Part shown: positions 33,827 through 43,500 of the stretch, in pieces
Position numbering within the stretch: position 1 is the stretch's first letter
How the letters are laid out: every line of letters begins with the position of its first letter
Source: an uncultured SAR86 cluster bacterium
GTDB lineage: Bacteria; Pseudomonadota; Gammaproteobacteria; Magnimaribacterales; D2472
NCBI GenBank assembly: GCA_902630885.1
Contig: CACOWI010000007.1
Location: forward strand, 1-64,000
Reading direction: 5' to 3'
Length of the DNA: 64,000 bases
The notes under the pieces: model-generated
Told to the model about the DNA's origin: nothing
Databases searched by the model: none
Seen by the model: only the letters and a program-made list of their open reading frames with translations
Translations under genes and position numbers: made by a program

Positions 33827-34679
33827 AGCAAATATTTTTGAGAAAAATCCTTTTGATGTGAACAAAACATCAATTATCTTTGTGCCTGGAGCAGGAATGG
33901 ATCATCGAATAATTTCAATGTTCAATCTAGAGGATTTATATGATGAATTTAATATTCTTGGTATAGACTTACCTGGCCATGGATATACTTCAGGTCCCAT
34001 AGTTGATTCTATTAGAGATCATACAAATTTTTGTATCGATGTTTTCAATGAAATTGGAATTAGTAAACCAATTGTGATTGGTCACAGTTGGGGAGGATTA
34101 GTTGCATTAGATCTAGCATCAGAGTTCGAGAATGAAATGACCATATGCATGAATATTGCTTATCCATTCCTTGTGGGTGATATGTTACTTGATTTTGCTA
34201 AAGGTAATTTAGATCAAGCTGTTGAATTTTTGATGAAATACGGAATTTATAAATTTCCAAAAACAGAAATTAAAACAAAAGGATTTGGAACAATGGGATC
34301 CGGATTTTATGGAAGATCGAAAGGCCAAATTAAATCACCATATGGCACAAAAGTTGTAGAAGACGATCCAGAAAGAGAAATAAAACTATATCCACTAAAG
34401 AGATTATTTAATCAATCAGAAAAGGAAATAAGTTCAATCGACCTAAAATCTTGTAATATTTTTAGGTTAACAGATGATCAAATTTCAAAACTAGAAAATA
34501 TTAAATATATATTTAGCGAAAAAGATAAGTTAGCAAGATTTAATCCTGAAAATATTCTCCTAAAGGATGTAGATCATGAAAAAGATGTAGTAATTCTAAA
34601 AGATGTGGGTCATTTTCCTTACTTCGAAGATCCTGATCTAATATCAAAAGAATTAGTTAGAATTATCAAAGGAGAATAA
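33801..34679 (+). CDS. Alpha/beta hydrolase
   Basis: A 292-residue cytoplasmic hydrolase. Visible elements are IIFVPGAGMDHR (oxyanion strand, 25-36), GIDLPGHGYTSG, the nucleophile elbow GHSWGG with Ser96, and DVGHFPYFEDP with the catalytic histidine near the C-terminus. It resembles the 3-oxoadipate enol-lactonase / haloalkane-dehalogenase-like branch, but a Ser nucleophile points to an esterase or lactonase. Coupling to the upstream BCCT carrier hints that it acts on the imported compound; this is inference. Confidence 0.85.
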   Translation: MQLNLKNHRANIFEKNPFDVNKTSIIFVPGAGMDHRIISMFNLEDLYDEFNILGIDLPGHGYTSGPIVDSIRDHTNFCIDVFNEIGISKPIVIGHSWGGLVALDLASEFENEMTICMNIAYPFLVGDMLLDFAKGNLDQAVEFLMKYGIYKFPKTEIKTKGFGTMGSGFYGRSKGQIKSPYGTKVVEDDPEREIKLYPLKRLFNQSEKEISSIDLKSCNIFRLTDDQISKLENIKYIFSEKDKLARFNPENILLKDVDHEKDVVILKDVGHFPYFEDPDLISKELVRIIKGE

Positions 34680-35696
34680 TTTTTTAATAATATATTCACT
34701 GCCCCATCTATCATTTGATCTGTAACATTTTGCAGCATTCAAATCACTTTGAATATCTCCAACACATGTTCCAAAATTTGTATATGAACTTATCCCAGTA
34801 TCTTTATCATATCCAGCTTCTGGCCACATATGATCAGAGTTTAAATTCAAAATAGACATAATTTTAATGCCGCCTGAACATCCTGAATAAACTATTTCCT
34901 TAAATTCTTCATAATGTTTGTAGAAAATTTCTTTTGAATTTTGACAATTAAACTTATTTTTCCATTTATCAATAAAAACAGATTGACTTTCATAAAAAAG
35001 TCCATCGGATGATATTTTTTTGACTGGAGGAATGGTTGTATCATTTAATGAAGCGTATGAAATAAAATTTACAGGTATGTCTGGTGTACATGCAAAACCA
35101 TATCTTGGTAGACCATTTACACTGATTGCTGCTTTGATTGATTCTGGATACATACATGCATATGAATTAACAAACATTCCACCAGAACTATTTCCTATCA
35201 AATAAACATCTTTTACGTTATATTCATTTTGTAATTTTTCAATTAAATTTTTAATAAATTTAGTGTCATCAACGCACGGAGCCCAACCACATCTACCTCG
35301 GTCACATTCTGGAAACTTTGGATATATGATTCTTTTATCATCAGCTAGACAATTATTTGATATTTCATTATGAGAGGTAGGTCTAACGATGTCATTGAAT
35401 GTTGTTACTAAAGTATTTTCTTGATCATAAAAATATGTGGATTCAGGATAAACTGCGATAAAATTATACTTATCTGCCAATTTATTAAATCCTCCAGATA
35501 CCTCACTCTCAAAACCTGATGCAGTACCTCCATATCCATGAATTCCAAATACTATTTTTGTTTTAGTATCATTATTATAGGAATTTGGAACATAAATAAG
35601 ATAATGTCTTAACATTCCATCTTCATAGATATATATCTTCTCCATATCAGCTGATAACAGATGGTTAATGAAAAATAATAAAAAAATATATTTCAT
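34653..35696 (-). CDS. Secreted PHB-depolymerase/feruloyl-esterase-like hydrolase (LpqC family)
   Basis: A 347-residue esterase with a signal peptide (about 1-16). FGIHGYGGTASGF near 50-62 is the oxyanion region of poly(3-hydroxybutyrate) depolymerase-like and feruloyl esterases, and GNSSGG places the nucleophile at Ser170. Multiple cysteines (116, 131, 136, 141) suggest disulfides in a periplasmic or secreted protein. His in DHMWPEAGYD near the C-terminus is the likely base. The 3' end overlaps the convergent hydrolase by 27 bp, and its start overlaps the lysophospholipase-like gene by 4 bp. Confidence 0.85.
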   Translation of the reverse strand: MKYIFLLFFINHLLSADMEKIYIYEDGMLRHYLIYVPNSYNNDTKTKIVFGIHGYGGTASGFESEVSGGFNKLADKYNFIAVYPESTYFYDQENTLVTTFNDIVRPTSHNEISNNCLADDKRIIYPKFPECDRGRCGWAPCVDDTKFIKNLIEKLQNEYNVKDVYLIGNSSGGMFVNSYACMYPESIKAAISVNGLPRYGFACTPDIPVNFISYASLNDTTIPPVKKISSDGLFYESQSVFIDKWKNKFNCQNSKEIFYKHYEEFKEIVYSGCSGGIKIMSILNLNSDHMWPEAGYDKDTGISSYTNFGTCVGDIQSDLNAAKCYRSNDRWGSEYIIKKLFSFDNSN

Positions 35697-36595
35697 ATCC
35701 TCTCTATAAATGAATTTAGTAACTTATAAGCATCCACTTTTTTAGTTCCGCTGAAGACTTCATGCCTTTCATCTTCAAAAATTTTAATATCTATATTAAT
35801 AAAAAATTTTCTTAAAAAATTATATAAAAACATTACTCCCTTTTTAAAGTCACCTACAGGGTCTTCTGAGCCGGATATTATTAAAACAGGAATATTTTTG
35901 TTTACACTATTATATTTTTTGCTTTTAAAACTATCTTCTATTCCTTGAGCCATATCCATCCATAAACCATTAGTTACTTTGAATCCACAAAGTTCATCCT
36001 TAACATAATCATCAACATTATTATTATCAGTTGAAATCCAATCGCTTATTGTTCTGTTTGGCTTAAAATAATTATTAAATCTACCTGTTGTTATTGTTTC
36101 CATAACGTTATTGGTGCTGTTTCTGCCATTGAAAAATATGTCTATTTTTATAATTAATTTCTGAGCTGCTATTAGAAATTTAGGGAACTTTGAAGATCCA
36201 GAAAGAATTAATCCATCAATTTTTAGTTCTTTTTTTAACATTGATAATGCTATCCATGAACCCATGCTATGGGCAAAAAGAAATTGCTTTAATTCTGGAA
36301 AACTATTTTTGGTATCATTAATTAATATTTCATAGTCATTAACTACCAATTCCCAGCCATTTTGACTATCTGAAAACTTGCCAATGTCATCTTCATTTAA
36401 AATTTTCTTACCATGGCCTCTATGATCAACAGCAATCACATGATAACCATCATTATTAAGTTGAGATATAAGCCATTTATACCTTCCGATATGTTCAGCT
36501 TTACCATGGCAAATATGAACTATTCCTTTGGGATCTAAAATGTTTGATAAATGCACATATAAATAGCTATTATCAATGGAGGTGTTTAAAATCAT
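35693..36595 (-). CDS. Monoacylglycerol lipase / lysophospholipase-like hydrolase
   Basis: A 300-residue alpha/beta hydrolase. IVHICHGKAEHIGRY at 25-39 and VDHRGHGKK near 56-64 are typical of the monoglyceride lipase group; the elbow is AHSMGS with Ser110, and DERHEVF near the C-terminus supplies the histidine. It would release fatty acids from mono- or lysolipids in the cytoplasm. Overlaps the LpqC-like gene by 4 bp and lies 37 bp from the divergent KAS III gene. Confidence 0.87.
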   Translation of the reverse strand: MILNTSIDNSYLYVHLSNILDPKGIVHICHGKAEHIGRYKWLISQLNNDGYHVIAVDHRGHGKKILNEDDIGKFSDSQNGWELVVNDYEILINDTKNSFPELKQFLFAHSMGSWIALSMLKKELKIDGLILSGSSKFPKFLIAAQKLIIKIDIFFNGRNSTNNVMETITTGRFNNYFKPNRTISDWISTDNNNVDDYVKDELCGFKVTNGLWMDMAQGIEDSFKSKKYNSVNKNIPVLIISGSEDPVGDFKKGVMFLYNFLRKFFINIDIKIFEDERHEVFSGTKKVDAYKLLNSFIERI

Positions 36596-36632
36596 AATTT
36601 ATAATAATAGTATATAAAGTTTTTAAAATATT

Positions 36633-37748
36633 ATGAAAGATATTCATATAGCTGGTACAGGCATTTGGTATCCAGAAGATACAATTAGTAACGAAGAAAT
36701 CGTGCTGTCCTTTAACTCATACGTTGATAATTTTAACGATCTTAACAAAGATAAAATTGAAGATGGGAAAATTCAAAAACTTGAATATTCTTCAACAGAG
36801 TTTATTGAAAAAGCTTCCGGTATAAAAACAAGACACGTAATTGATAAAAAAAATATCTTAGACATTAATAAAATGATGCCTTCAGTTGTTCATGAAGACG
36901 AATCAAAAATGTCAATACATGCTGAAGTCGGAATTAAAGCAGCAAAAAAAGCTATGAATAATGCTGGAGTTACATCATCTGATATTGATGCTGTTATATT
37001 AGGAACATCTCATGCTGCTAGAAACTATCCATCAGTTGCCATTGAAATACAAAATGAACTTGGAATCGATGGATACGCATACGATATGTTGGTTGGGTGT
37101 TCTTCAACTACATTTGCTATTAATAATGCTGTTAGCGATATTACTTCCGGTATTGCAAATACCGTACTTGTTATAAATCCAGAAATATCTACTCCATTTG
37201 TAAATTATGCTAAAAGAGATATTCATTTTATTTTTGGTGATGGTTGTGTTGCAACAATCGTTTCAAAAAATAATACTTCAAATAATAGTTTTAAAGTTAT
37301 AGATAGAAAATTAATTACAAAGTTTTCTAATAATATAAGAAGTGATTGGAGTTACCTAGCAAGAGCTGCTAGTGATGAAAAATCCTATGAAGATTTGCTA
37401 TTTTATCAAAATGGAAATAGTGTATTTAAAGAGGTTTGTCCAATGGTTGCAAAGTTTATTAACAACCAATTAGAAGAAAATAATCTTAAGTCTGATGATA
37501 TTAAAAAGTTTTGGTTACATCAGGCCAATGCGAGAATGGTGAATCTAATAGTTTCTAAGGTAATAGGGTCAGACAATTTTGATACTTCGCTTGCCCCACT
37601 TCCAATAGAAAAATTCGGAAATTTAGCAAGTGCAGGATCGATGTTTGCATTCAATCTTCACAATGATCTCAAATCAGGTGAGAAAGGTTTGATATGTTCT
37701 TTTGGAGCAGGTTATTCAGTTTGTTCAATAATTGTAGAAAAAACATAA
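36633..37748 (+). CDS. 3-oxoacyl-ACP synthase III-like enzyme (PA3286 type)
   Basis: A 371-residue condensing enzyme of the FabH superfamily. The triad is Cys156 (VGCSSTTF), His296 (WLHQAN) and Asn330 (FGNLASAG). Residues such as FIEKASGIK near 57-65 and FKEVCPMVAKFI near 265-276 match Pseudomonas PA3286, which condenses octanoyl-CoA with malonyl-ACP and so diverts beta-oxidation intermediates into fatty-acid synthesis. It is longer than classical FabH (about 317), as that subgroup is. The lipase-like neighbours fit a lipid-salvage role, but no operon joins them. Confidence 0.9.
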   Translation: MKDIHIAGTGIWYPEDTISNEEIVLSFNSYVDNFNDLNKDKIEDGKIQKLEYSSTEFIEKASGIKTRHVIDKKNILDINKMMPSVVHEDESKMSIHAEVGIKAAKKAMNNAGVTSSDIDAVILGTSHAARNYPSVAIEIQNELGIDGYAYDMLVGCSSTTFAINNAVSDITSGIANTVLVINPEISTPFVNYAKRDIHFIFGDGCVATIVSKNNTSNNSFKVIDRKLITKFSNNIRSDWSYLARAASDEKSYEDLLFYQNGNSVFKEVCPMVAKFINNQLEENNLKSDDIKKFWLHQANARMVNLIVSKVIGSDNFDTSLAPLPIEKFGNLASAGSMFAFNLHNDLKSGEKGLICSFGAGYSVCSIIVEKT

Positions 37749-37789
37749 TTAAAATATATTTAAAATAATAAAACATTTATAATTCGAGC

Positions 37790-37933
37790 ATGGGTGAATA
37801 CGATGCAGTTTGGGTTTTTCTTATCTCTTTAGTTTTTGTTGGTTTTTATATTTATATAGAAGCAAGGCCAAAAGGCTCAAACTTATTTGGGAATATTTCC
37901 GATACTATTGGAAGATTTTTTAGAAAAAGATAG
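37790..37933 (+). CDS. Small single-pass membrane protein (47 aa)
   Basis: The frame encodes a short acidic N-terminus (MGEYDAV), one helix (about 7-22, WVFLISLVFVGFYIYI) and a basic tail ending RFFRKR. Its stop is 1 nt before a TTG that may start tspO, so the two could be coupled. No Shine-Dalgarno is obvious. Function unknown. Confidence 0.55.
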   Translation: MGEYDAVWVFLISLVFVGFYIYIEARPKGSNLFGNISDTIGRFFRKR

Positions 37934-37934
37934 A

Positions 37935-38375
37935 TTGTTTAATAAGAAGTTAAGTGTTTTCATATTTACCTTTCTGGCTCTTATTTTAGGTGGGTTATCA
38001 TCATCAAATACTGCCGAAGATATATGGTATCAGGAACTAACGAAGTCATTATTAAATCCGCCTGGTTATGTATTTGGAATCGTTTGGCCAATTCTTTATG
38101 TATTTATGTCAATTTCTGCTTATAGAGCGTTTAATTCAATATACAAAATTTTTTATGTTCAGCTTTTCTTTAATACAATATGGTCTTGGTTATTTTTTGC
38201 ATTTAATTTACCTGTAATTGCTCTTATTGATATATGCTTACTTATATTTTTAAATACTAAAATAACGCTTACTCTTTTAAAGATAGATAAAATATCAACT
38301 TTCTTATACGTGCCTTATGTTCTTTGGTTATGTTTTGCGTCTTACTTAAATCTATTCATTGTTGTTAATAATTAG
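37935..38375 (+). CDS. tspO: TspO/MBR-family membrane protein
   Basis: A five-helix membrane protein of about 146 residues that binds porphyrins and other hydrophobic ligands in bacteria. The marks are LNPPGYVFGIVWPILYVFM after the first loop, QLFFNTIWSWLFF in helix 3, and VPYVLWLCFASYLN in helix 5. No ATG is suitable: the frame is open from a TTG at 37887, but that would overlap the small upstream gene by 47 bp. The TTG at 37935 gives MFNKKLSVFIF directly before helix 1 and is preferred. Ferrochelatase (3115) supplies the heme pathway link only by function, not by position. Confidence 0.85.
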   Translation: MFNKKLSVFIFTFLALILGGLSSSNTAEDIWYQELTKSLLNPPGYVFGIVWPILYVFMSISAYRAFNSIYKIFYVQLFFNTIWSWLFFAFNLPVIALIDICLLIFLNTKITLTLLKIDKISTFLYVPYVLWLCFASYLNLFIVVNN

Positions 38376-39622
38376 ATAAAAATTCCCACTATGAGGCCGG
38401 TCATACATGATGCAAGTGTAGCTCCTACAAGGGCTTTGAATGAAACACTAATTAAGTCATCTTTTCGCTCAGGAGCCATTGCAGTTATACCTGAAATCAA
38501 TATACCTACTGATGATAAATTTGCAAAACCGCACAAACTATAAAATGTAATTAATTTTGATCTATCCGAAAGTTCACCACTTTCTAAGGCGGCTAATGCA
38601 GGATATGCAACAAATTCATTTAATGTTGTTTTAATTCCAAGCAACTCTCCTGCAATTACTGCTTCATCCCAAGGTATACCCATTAACCAAGCTATTGGAG
38701 CAAAAATATAACCTAAAATTATTTCTATTGATAAATCAAAACCTAGCTGATAAGAAATAGAGCCCAAAATAGAATTAACAATATAAACCAATGCAATTAC
38801 AGCAATAAGAATAGTGCCAACACTTACTGCAATACTTGCTCCATCGGAAGTACCTCTCGTAACGGCATCCATTGTGCTTTTATAAACTTTTGGAACTTTA
38901 TTTTCGTTAAAATCAGTAATTGAATTAGATGGAATCATAATATTTGCATACATAATTGCTGCAGGAACTGATAGAACTGAAGCAGTAATAAAATGTTGGA
39001 TTAAGTTCTCATTAATAAAAGCATTTTCTAGAATACTAATAAGTGCCACCATTACTGAACCAGCAACAGTAGCCATGCCAGCTGTCATAAGAATTAGTAG
39101 TTCTTTATTTGATAATTTTCCAACGTAAGGTCTGACTAATAACGGTGCTTCGACTTGACCGACAAATATATTAGCAGCAGCTCCTAGACCAACTGGTCCT
39201 CCGATGTTAAAAAGTTTTTGACATGCTTTAGATATTAAGTTGACAATAAAAGGCAAGATTCCCCAATACCATAAAATTGCAGATATACATGCCATCACAA
39301 TAATGTATGGAAGAACTCCAAATGCAAATGTTTCTAGTAGAGATCTATATGGGCTTTCATCATCAGACGGTGGATAACCAAAAACAAAATTTGCTCCTTC
39401 AATAGTTGCTTCTTGAAGAATAACAACTCCATTTCCAAGAACTTCAAATGCGCTTATAACAAAAGGTACTTTTAATAAAATAGCTGCTAGTAATACCTGA
39501 GACAAAATGCCATAAAAGACATATTTGTAATTTATAATCTTATAATTATCTGACAGGGGGACAGCTATAAAAACTAAACCAATAAAACCAATAAGTATTT
39601 GTAAAAGAGTATAAAAATCCAT
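38372..39622 (-). CDS. NupC-type concentrative nucleoside transporter
   Basis: A 416-residue CNT-family symporter that brings nucleosides in with sodium or protons. The family core is present: GGPVGLGAAANIFVGQVEAPLLVRPY near 145-170 (helix-turn with the nucleoside-binding Gln-x-Glu), MTAGMATVAGSVM near 184-196, and the C-terminal GFANLSSVGI near 374-383. It lies 1 bp after the dioxygenase gene, so the two are coupled. Convergent with tspO, with a 4-bp overlap. Confidence 0.93.
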   Translation of the reverse strand: MDFYTLLQILIGFIGLVFIAVPLSDNYKIINYKYVFYGILSQVLLAAILLKVPFVISAFEVLGNGVVILQEATIEGANFVFGYPPSDDESPYRSLLETFAFGVLPYIIVMACISAILWYWGILPFIVNLISKACQKLFNIGGPVGLGAAANIFVGQVEAPLLVRPYVGKLSNKELLILMTAGMATVAGSVMVALISILENAFINENLIQHFITASVLSVPAAIMYANIMIPSNSITDFNENKVPKVYKSTMDAVTRGTSDGASIAVSVGTILIAVIALVYIVNSILGSISYQLGFDLSIEIILGYIFAPIAWLMGIPWDEAVIAGELLGIKTTLNEFVAYPALAALESGELSDRSKLITFYSLCGFANLSSVGILISGITAMAPERKDDLISVSFKALVGATLASCMTGLIVGIFI

Positions 39623-39623
39623 A

Positions 39624-40526
39624 TTAATAAAGTTTTATTTCTTTAAGTCTTTGATCTAAAAAATCGTCTGCAAGAATACCCTCATCATTGTCCCTAAAAA
39701 TTGATTTCAAGTTAATCGATGGAGCTGGATGGAGAAAAAATGGAATACTATATCTAGATTTTGGTTCTGCATCTTCATCTTGTATGACTCTATGTGTAGT
39801 ACTTTTTAATTTCTTATCAGTAATAAGTTGCATCATGTCACCAATATTACAAACAATCGCCTCAGAACTTGGTGCAACTTTAATCCATTCACCCTCTTTA
39901 TTAAGAACTTCGAGGCCACCCTCTTCAGCACCTATTAAGAGAGTTATTAAGTTTATGTCTTCGTGAGCCCTAGCTCTGTGTGGATTTGACAAAGATTCAA
40001 CTGGTGGATAATGAATAGATCTTAGTAGTGAATTACCTTTTTCGACCCAAGGAGTAAAAAAGTTATTATCAAGACCAAGAGATAAAGCAATCACTGATAA
40101 AACCCTTGAACCTATTTTGTGTAATTCGCAATAAAGTTCATCAAAATTTTTGTTAAATTCAGGTAACTGTTCGATTATAAGATTTTTAGGTATTTTTTTA
40201 TCAAATGAATCATCAACAACTGGTCCATGATGCCAAAATTCTTTTTGGTCTGCTATCTTTTCTCCAACTGCTGTTTCTATTCCTTTTGGTGTATATCCTC
40301 TTGCACCTTTTGATCCAACTGAACTATATGTATTTTTAATTTCATAATTCAAATCAAAAAATGCTTTAGATGATTTGTAACATCTATCTACAAGATTCTT
40401 CGATAAGCCGTGCTCAGTAATTGAAAAAAATCCATGGTCTGATAAAGCTTCTTTTAGAAGATTAATTGATATAAAGTCGCCTTTTTCAATTTCTTTGAAG
40501 GACAATTCTGGTATTAAGCTACTCAT
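39624..40526 (-). CDS. Isopenicillin-N-synthase-like 2OG-Fe(II) dioxygenase
   Basis: A 300-residue non-heme iron oxygenase. The N-terminal DIOX_N part includes DHGFFSITEHG at 30-40; iron is held by His188 and Asp190 (AHED) and His245 (TTHRV), and Arg258 in RYSIPFF binds 2-oxoglutarate. The family hydroxylates or oxidises small molecules, including nucleobases such as thymine in fungi. The NupC transporter immediately downstream makes a nucleoside or nucleobase substrate plausible, but this is not shown. The start codon follows a strong hairpin by 5 nt and has no free Shine-Dalgarno. Confidence 0.88.
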   Translation of the reverse strand: MSSLIPELSFKEIEKGDFISINLLKEALSDHGFFSITEHGLSKNLVDRCYKSSKAFFDLNYEIKNTYSSVGSKGARGYTPKGIETAVGEKIADQKEFWHHGPVVDDSFDKKIPKNLIIEQLPEFNKNFDELYCELHKIGSRVLSVIALSLGLDNNFFTPWVEKGNSLLRSIHYPPVESLSNPHRARAHEDINLITLLIGAEEGGLEVLNKEGEWIKVAPSSEAIVCNIGDMMQLITDKKLKSTTHRVIQDEDAEPKSRYSIPFFLHPAPSINLKSIFRDNDEGILADDFLDQRLKEIKLY

Positions 40527-40531
40527 AATAA

Positions 40532-40554
40532 AAAGGCGGTCTAAAACCGCCTTT
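40532..40554 (-). terminator. Hairpin between Oar-like receptor and dioxygenase start
   Basis: AAAGGCGGT (40532-40540) pairs perfectly with ACCGCCTTT (40546-40554) around a 5-nt loop, followed on the minus strand by TTTTTATT and then the dioxygenase ATG at 40526. It can act as a terminator, and in read-through transcripts it would cover the ribosome-binding zone of the dioxygenase gene. Confidence 0.85.
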
Positions 40555-40573
40555 AAATTATATATAAGTATTA

Positions 40574-43500
40574 TTAGAAATTATACTTAATTCCAAGTTG
40601 AGCTCTCCAAACACTCTGTGTTGCAGAAAGACTCATGTTATATGGATTATCGAAACTATATCTGAATGCATTTCTACTATAGTCATATCTAGATCCATCA
40701 ATGATTTTTAAATCAATCACCGGAATCCTGCCAGAGTAATATCCATATCTAATTACACCCTTATCGTCATCAATTAAATTGAGTAAATTTTCTATACCAA
40801 GTGTTATAACAAACTCATCATCACCTCTAAAACCTGGCAAGATTTGAGTTACCTTGAAGTCTAAAGATGATTGCCATGGGAATCTCATAGACCCTCTATC
40901 AGCAATTTGTCCAGCCTTACCTTCAAGACCAAAAACATTGTATAAAAGATTTAATACTGCTTCTTCTCTAGCCAAAGCATCAGCAGATCCTTCATCTCTG
41001 CAGCTTGATGAGTAACAAACTAATGGATCATTTCTTGTAGGTATATATAAAAGAGATGAACTATCATCATTTAAATTATAGTCATAACCAAACGCTCTTG
41101 CTTTATAGTCACTTGTTCTACCTGTGAAAGTATCAAAAGTTGGATAAGCAGGTAAGCCTGATTTTCTCTCAAATATTAAAGTAAATGTAGTTGGTTTATC
41201 TGCACCGAAGAAATAGTGTTTAGATCTTAATGTTGCAAGAAGTCTATGTTCAGTTTCATATATTGATGTCATAGCTCTTCTATTATTAAAATCAATTGCT
41301 CCAGTCTTACCGTAGTTTGAATTAGATGTTGATGATGTCATACCGTTAAGTTCAGTATTATCTTGACCTGTATAACTTAATGATAGAACAGTATCACCAT
41401 CTCTGAATGCCTTATTTAAGGTTGCTGAAATAACCTCCCTTTCACCACAGCAATCATTATATAAACCAGCTTTGTATGTCCTTCTCCCAGTCATGTTGTA
41501 TATTGGTCTTCCATCAGGAGCAACTTCTGTTGGAACTGTTGGAATATCGCCGTTAAGCGGATATCCAGTGTCTATAACTTTATACAAAGCTTCTTCTTGT
41601 TCAGATTTTAAATATGTAACACTTAAATCCATGTCATATGGCAAATCTCTCTCATATGTAATATTTAAAATTTCTGAATCTGGCCACTCGAAACTTGGCG
41701 CAATAAAATCAATCTTTGAGCTAGTTAACGGAGCATCAGTTATAGCTTGTTGAACGCAAGCTGGCAAGCCAGAACCAGCTGAGGTTAATGGATTGCATCC
41801 AGCTGGCGCATAGCTGCTGTTATAAGCAGATACTCTAACACCATCATTTGTATAAGCATTAGATATCCATACAGTGGGTAATTTTGATGAATATGTTCCA
41901 TAAGTAACATTAATATCACTTACGTCATCGATAACATAATCAACACCAAATCTTATATTTGTTAGACTTGCTCCATCAATACCGCCATTTGCAAATCCGT
42001 ATGTAGATTTAAAATCTGCATTTAATGATGGATCATCATCAGAATCATATTCATCATATCTAATACCAGCTGTTAAAGTTAATCTATCTGATAAAGTATA
42101 TTCATCCATGACATACATTGAAGTTAAACCATAATCAAAAATTGCTGCAGCATCATCAACATTTCCCGATTTAGCATTATTTGCACTAAATGAACTTGCA
42201 ACTCCTGCTTCATAATCTGCTAATGAGTCAAACTCCCATTCACCATCTTGAGCAACAATAAATACGTTATAAATATCATAGGTTGTATTTTCAAATCCGG
42301 CTGTAATCTTGTGATCACCTGTATAGTATGTAAGCTTACCTTTAAAGTAGTCTGTTTCTGTGGCCAATGCATTTGCACTTCTGTATATATCAGCACCAAG
42401 ATAAACTCTCATACCATAAGCATCATCAATATAAAAATTAGGAACATTTTGGCCTGCAGGTGAGTTTTGACTAGTATCAGTACTTTTTGTTGAATAATAA
42501 ATCTCAGAGATTAAGTTATCAGACCAATCTGACACTAATAATATACTTGAAGTATCAGTTTCCTCCCCTTTAAAATAAGATGCTGACTCAAAATAGAAAC
42601 TTGAATTACTTCCTTCAGCTCTTAAACGATCCCCTTCAGTGTTTTTGTAGTTATAAGTAACCCTATGACTATCATTAATTATCCAATCGATTCTTAATGA
42701 TGTATTTTCTTGCTGTGACTCTGTTGTAGTTGCCACACCCAACGGATCCCATCCATATTTTGTTTTAGTGAGGTTTCTTATGTAATCAACCTGTTGCAAT
42801 GTAATTGCTTGTTCATTTGCTGCTCCGGATCCAGCAGGACCATAAAGGACAGGATTGGTTACTGTTGATTCTTCATATGTAAAATAGAAGAATGCTTTAT
42901 CTTTGATAATTGGACCACCAAAGGTAAAACTTTCAGCTGTATCTTCTTTATCAAAAGTGTATTTTTTACCTTCAATTTTATCTCCATAAAATTGATCGCC
43001 ACGATCATAAAAACCAACACTTCCTTCAAATTCGTTCGTACCACCTTTTGTTACAAACTCAATGATTCCCCCTCTGAAATTTGAGTATTCAACAGATGCA
43101 GGAGCAACTTTCACTGACATTTGTTCAATTGAATCTAAGTTGATTGGGCTTCTTTGAGATGGATATCCATTATCATTTAAACCAAAATCGTCGTTAAAAG
43201 AAACACCGTCAACTTTAATATCATTACTTCTTGGGTGTGCTCCACCAATTGAAATACTTGCATATTCTTCTTCAGTGTCATCCAGCGAAACTAATGGATT
43301 TAATTTAATTAAATCTTTGATGTCTCTTGTTATCGATGGTGTATCTTGGATAGTTTGTGCATCTATAGTCGATGAGAATCCAAGACCATCATCTGCAGTT
43401 ACTCGTTGAGCAGTAACAACAACATCGTCAACAGATTCTGCTGAATTTAAGACAAAGGATAGTCTTGATGTTTCACCAACAACTAGACTTGTAGTAACTT

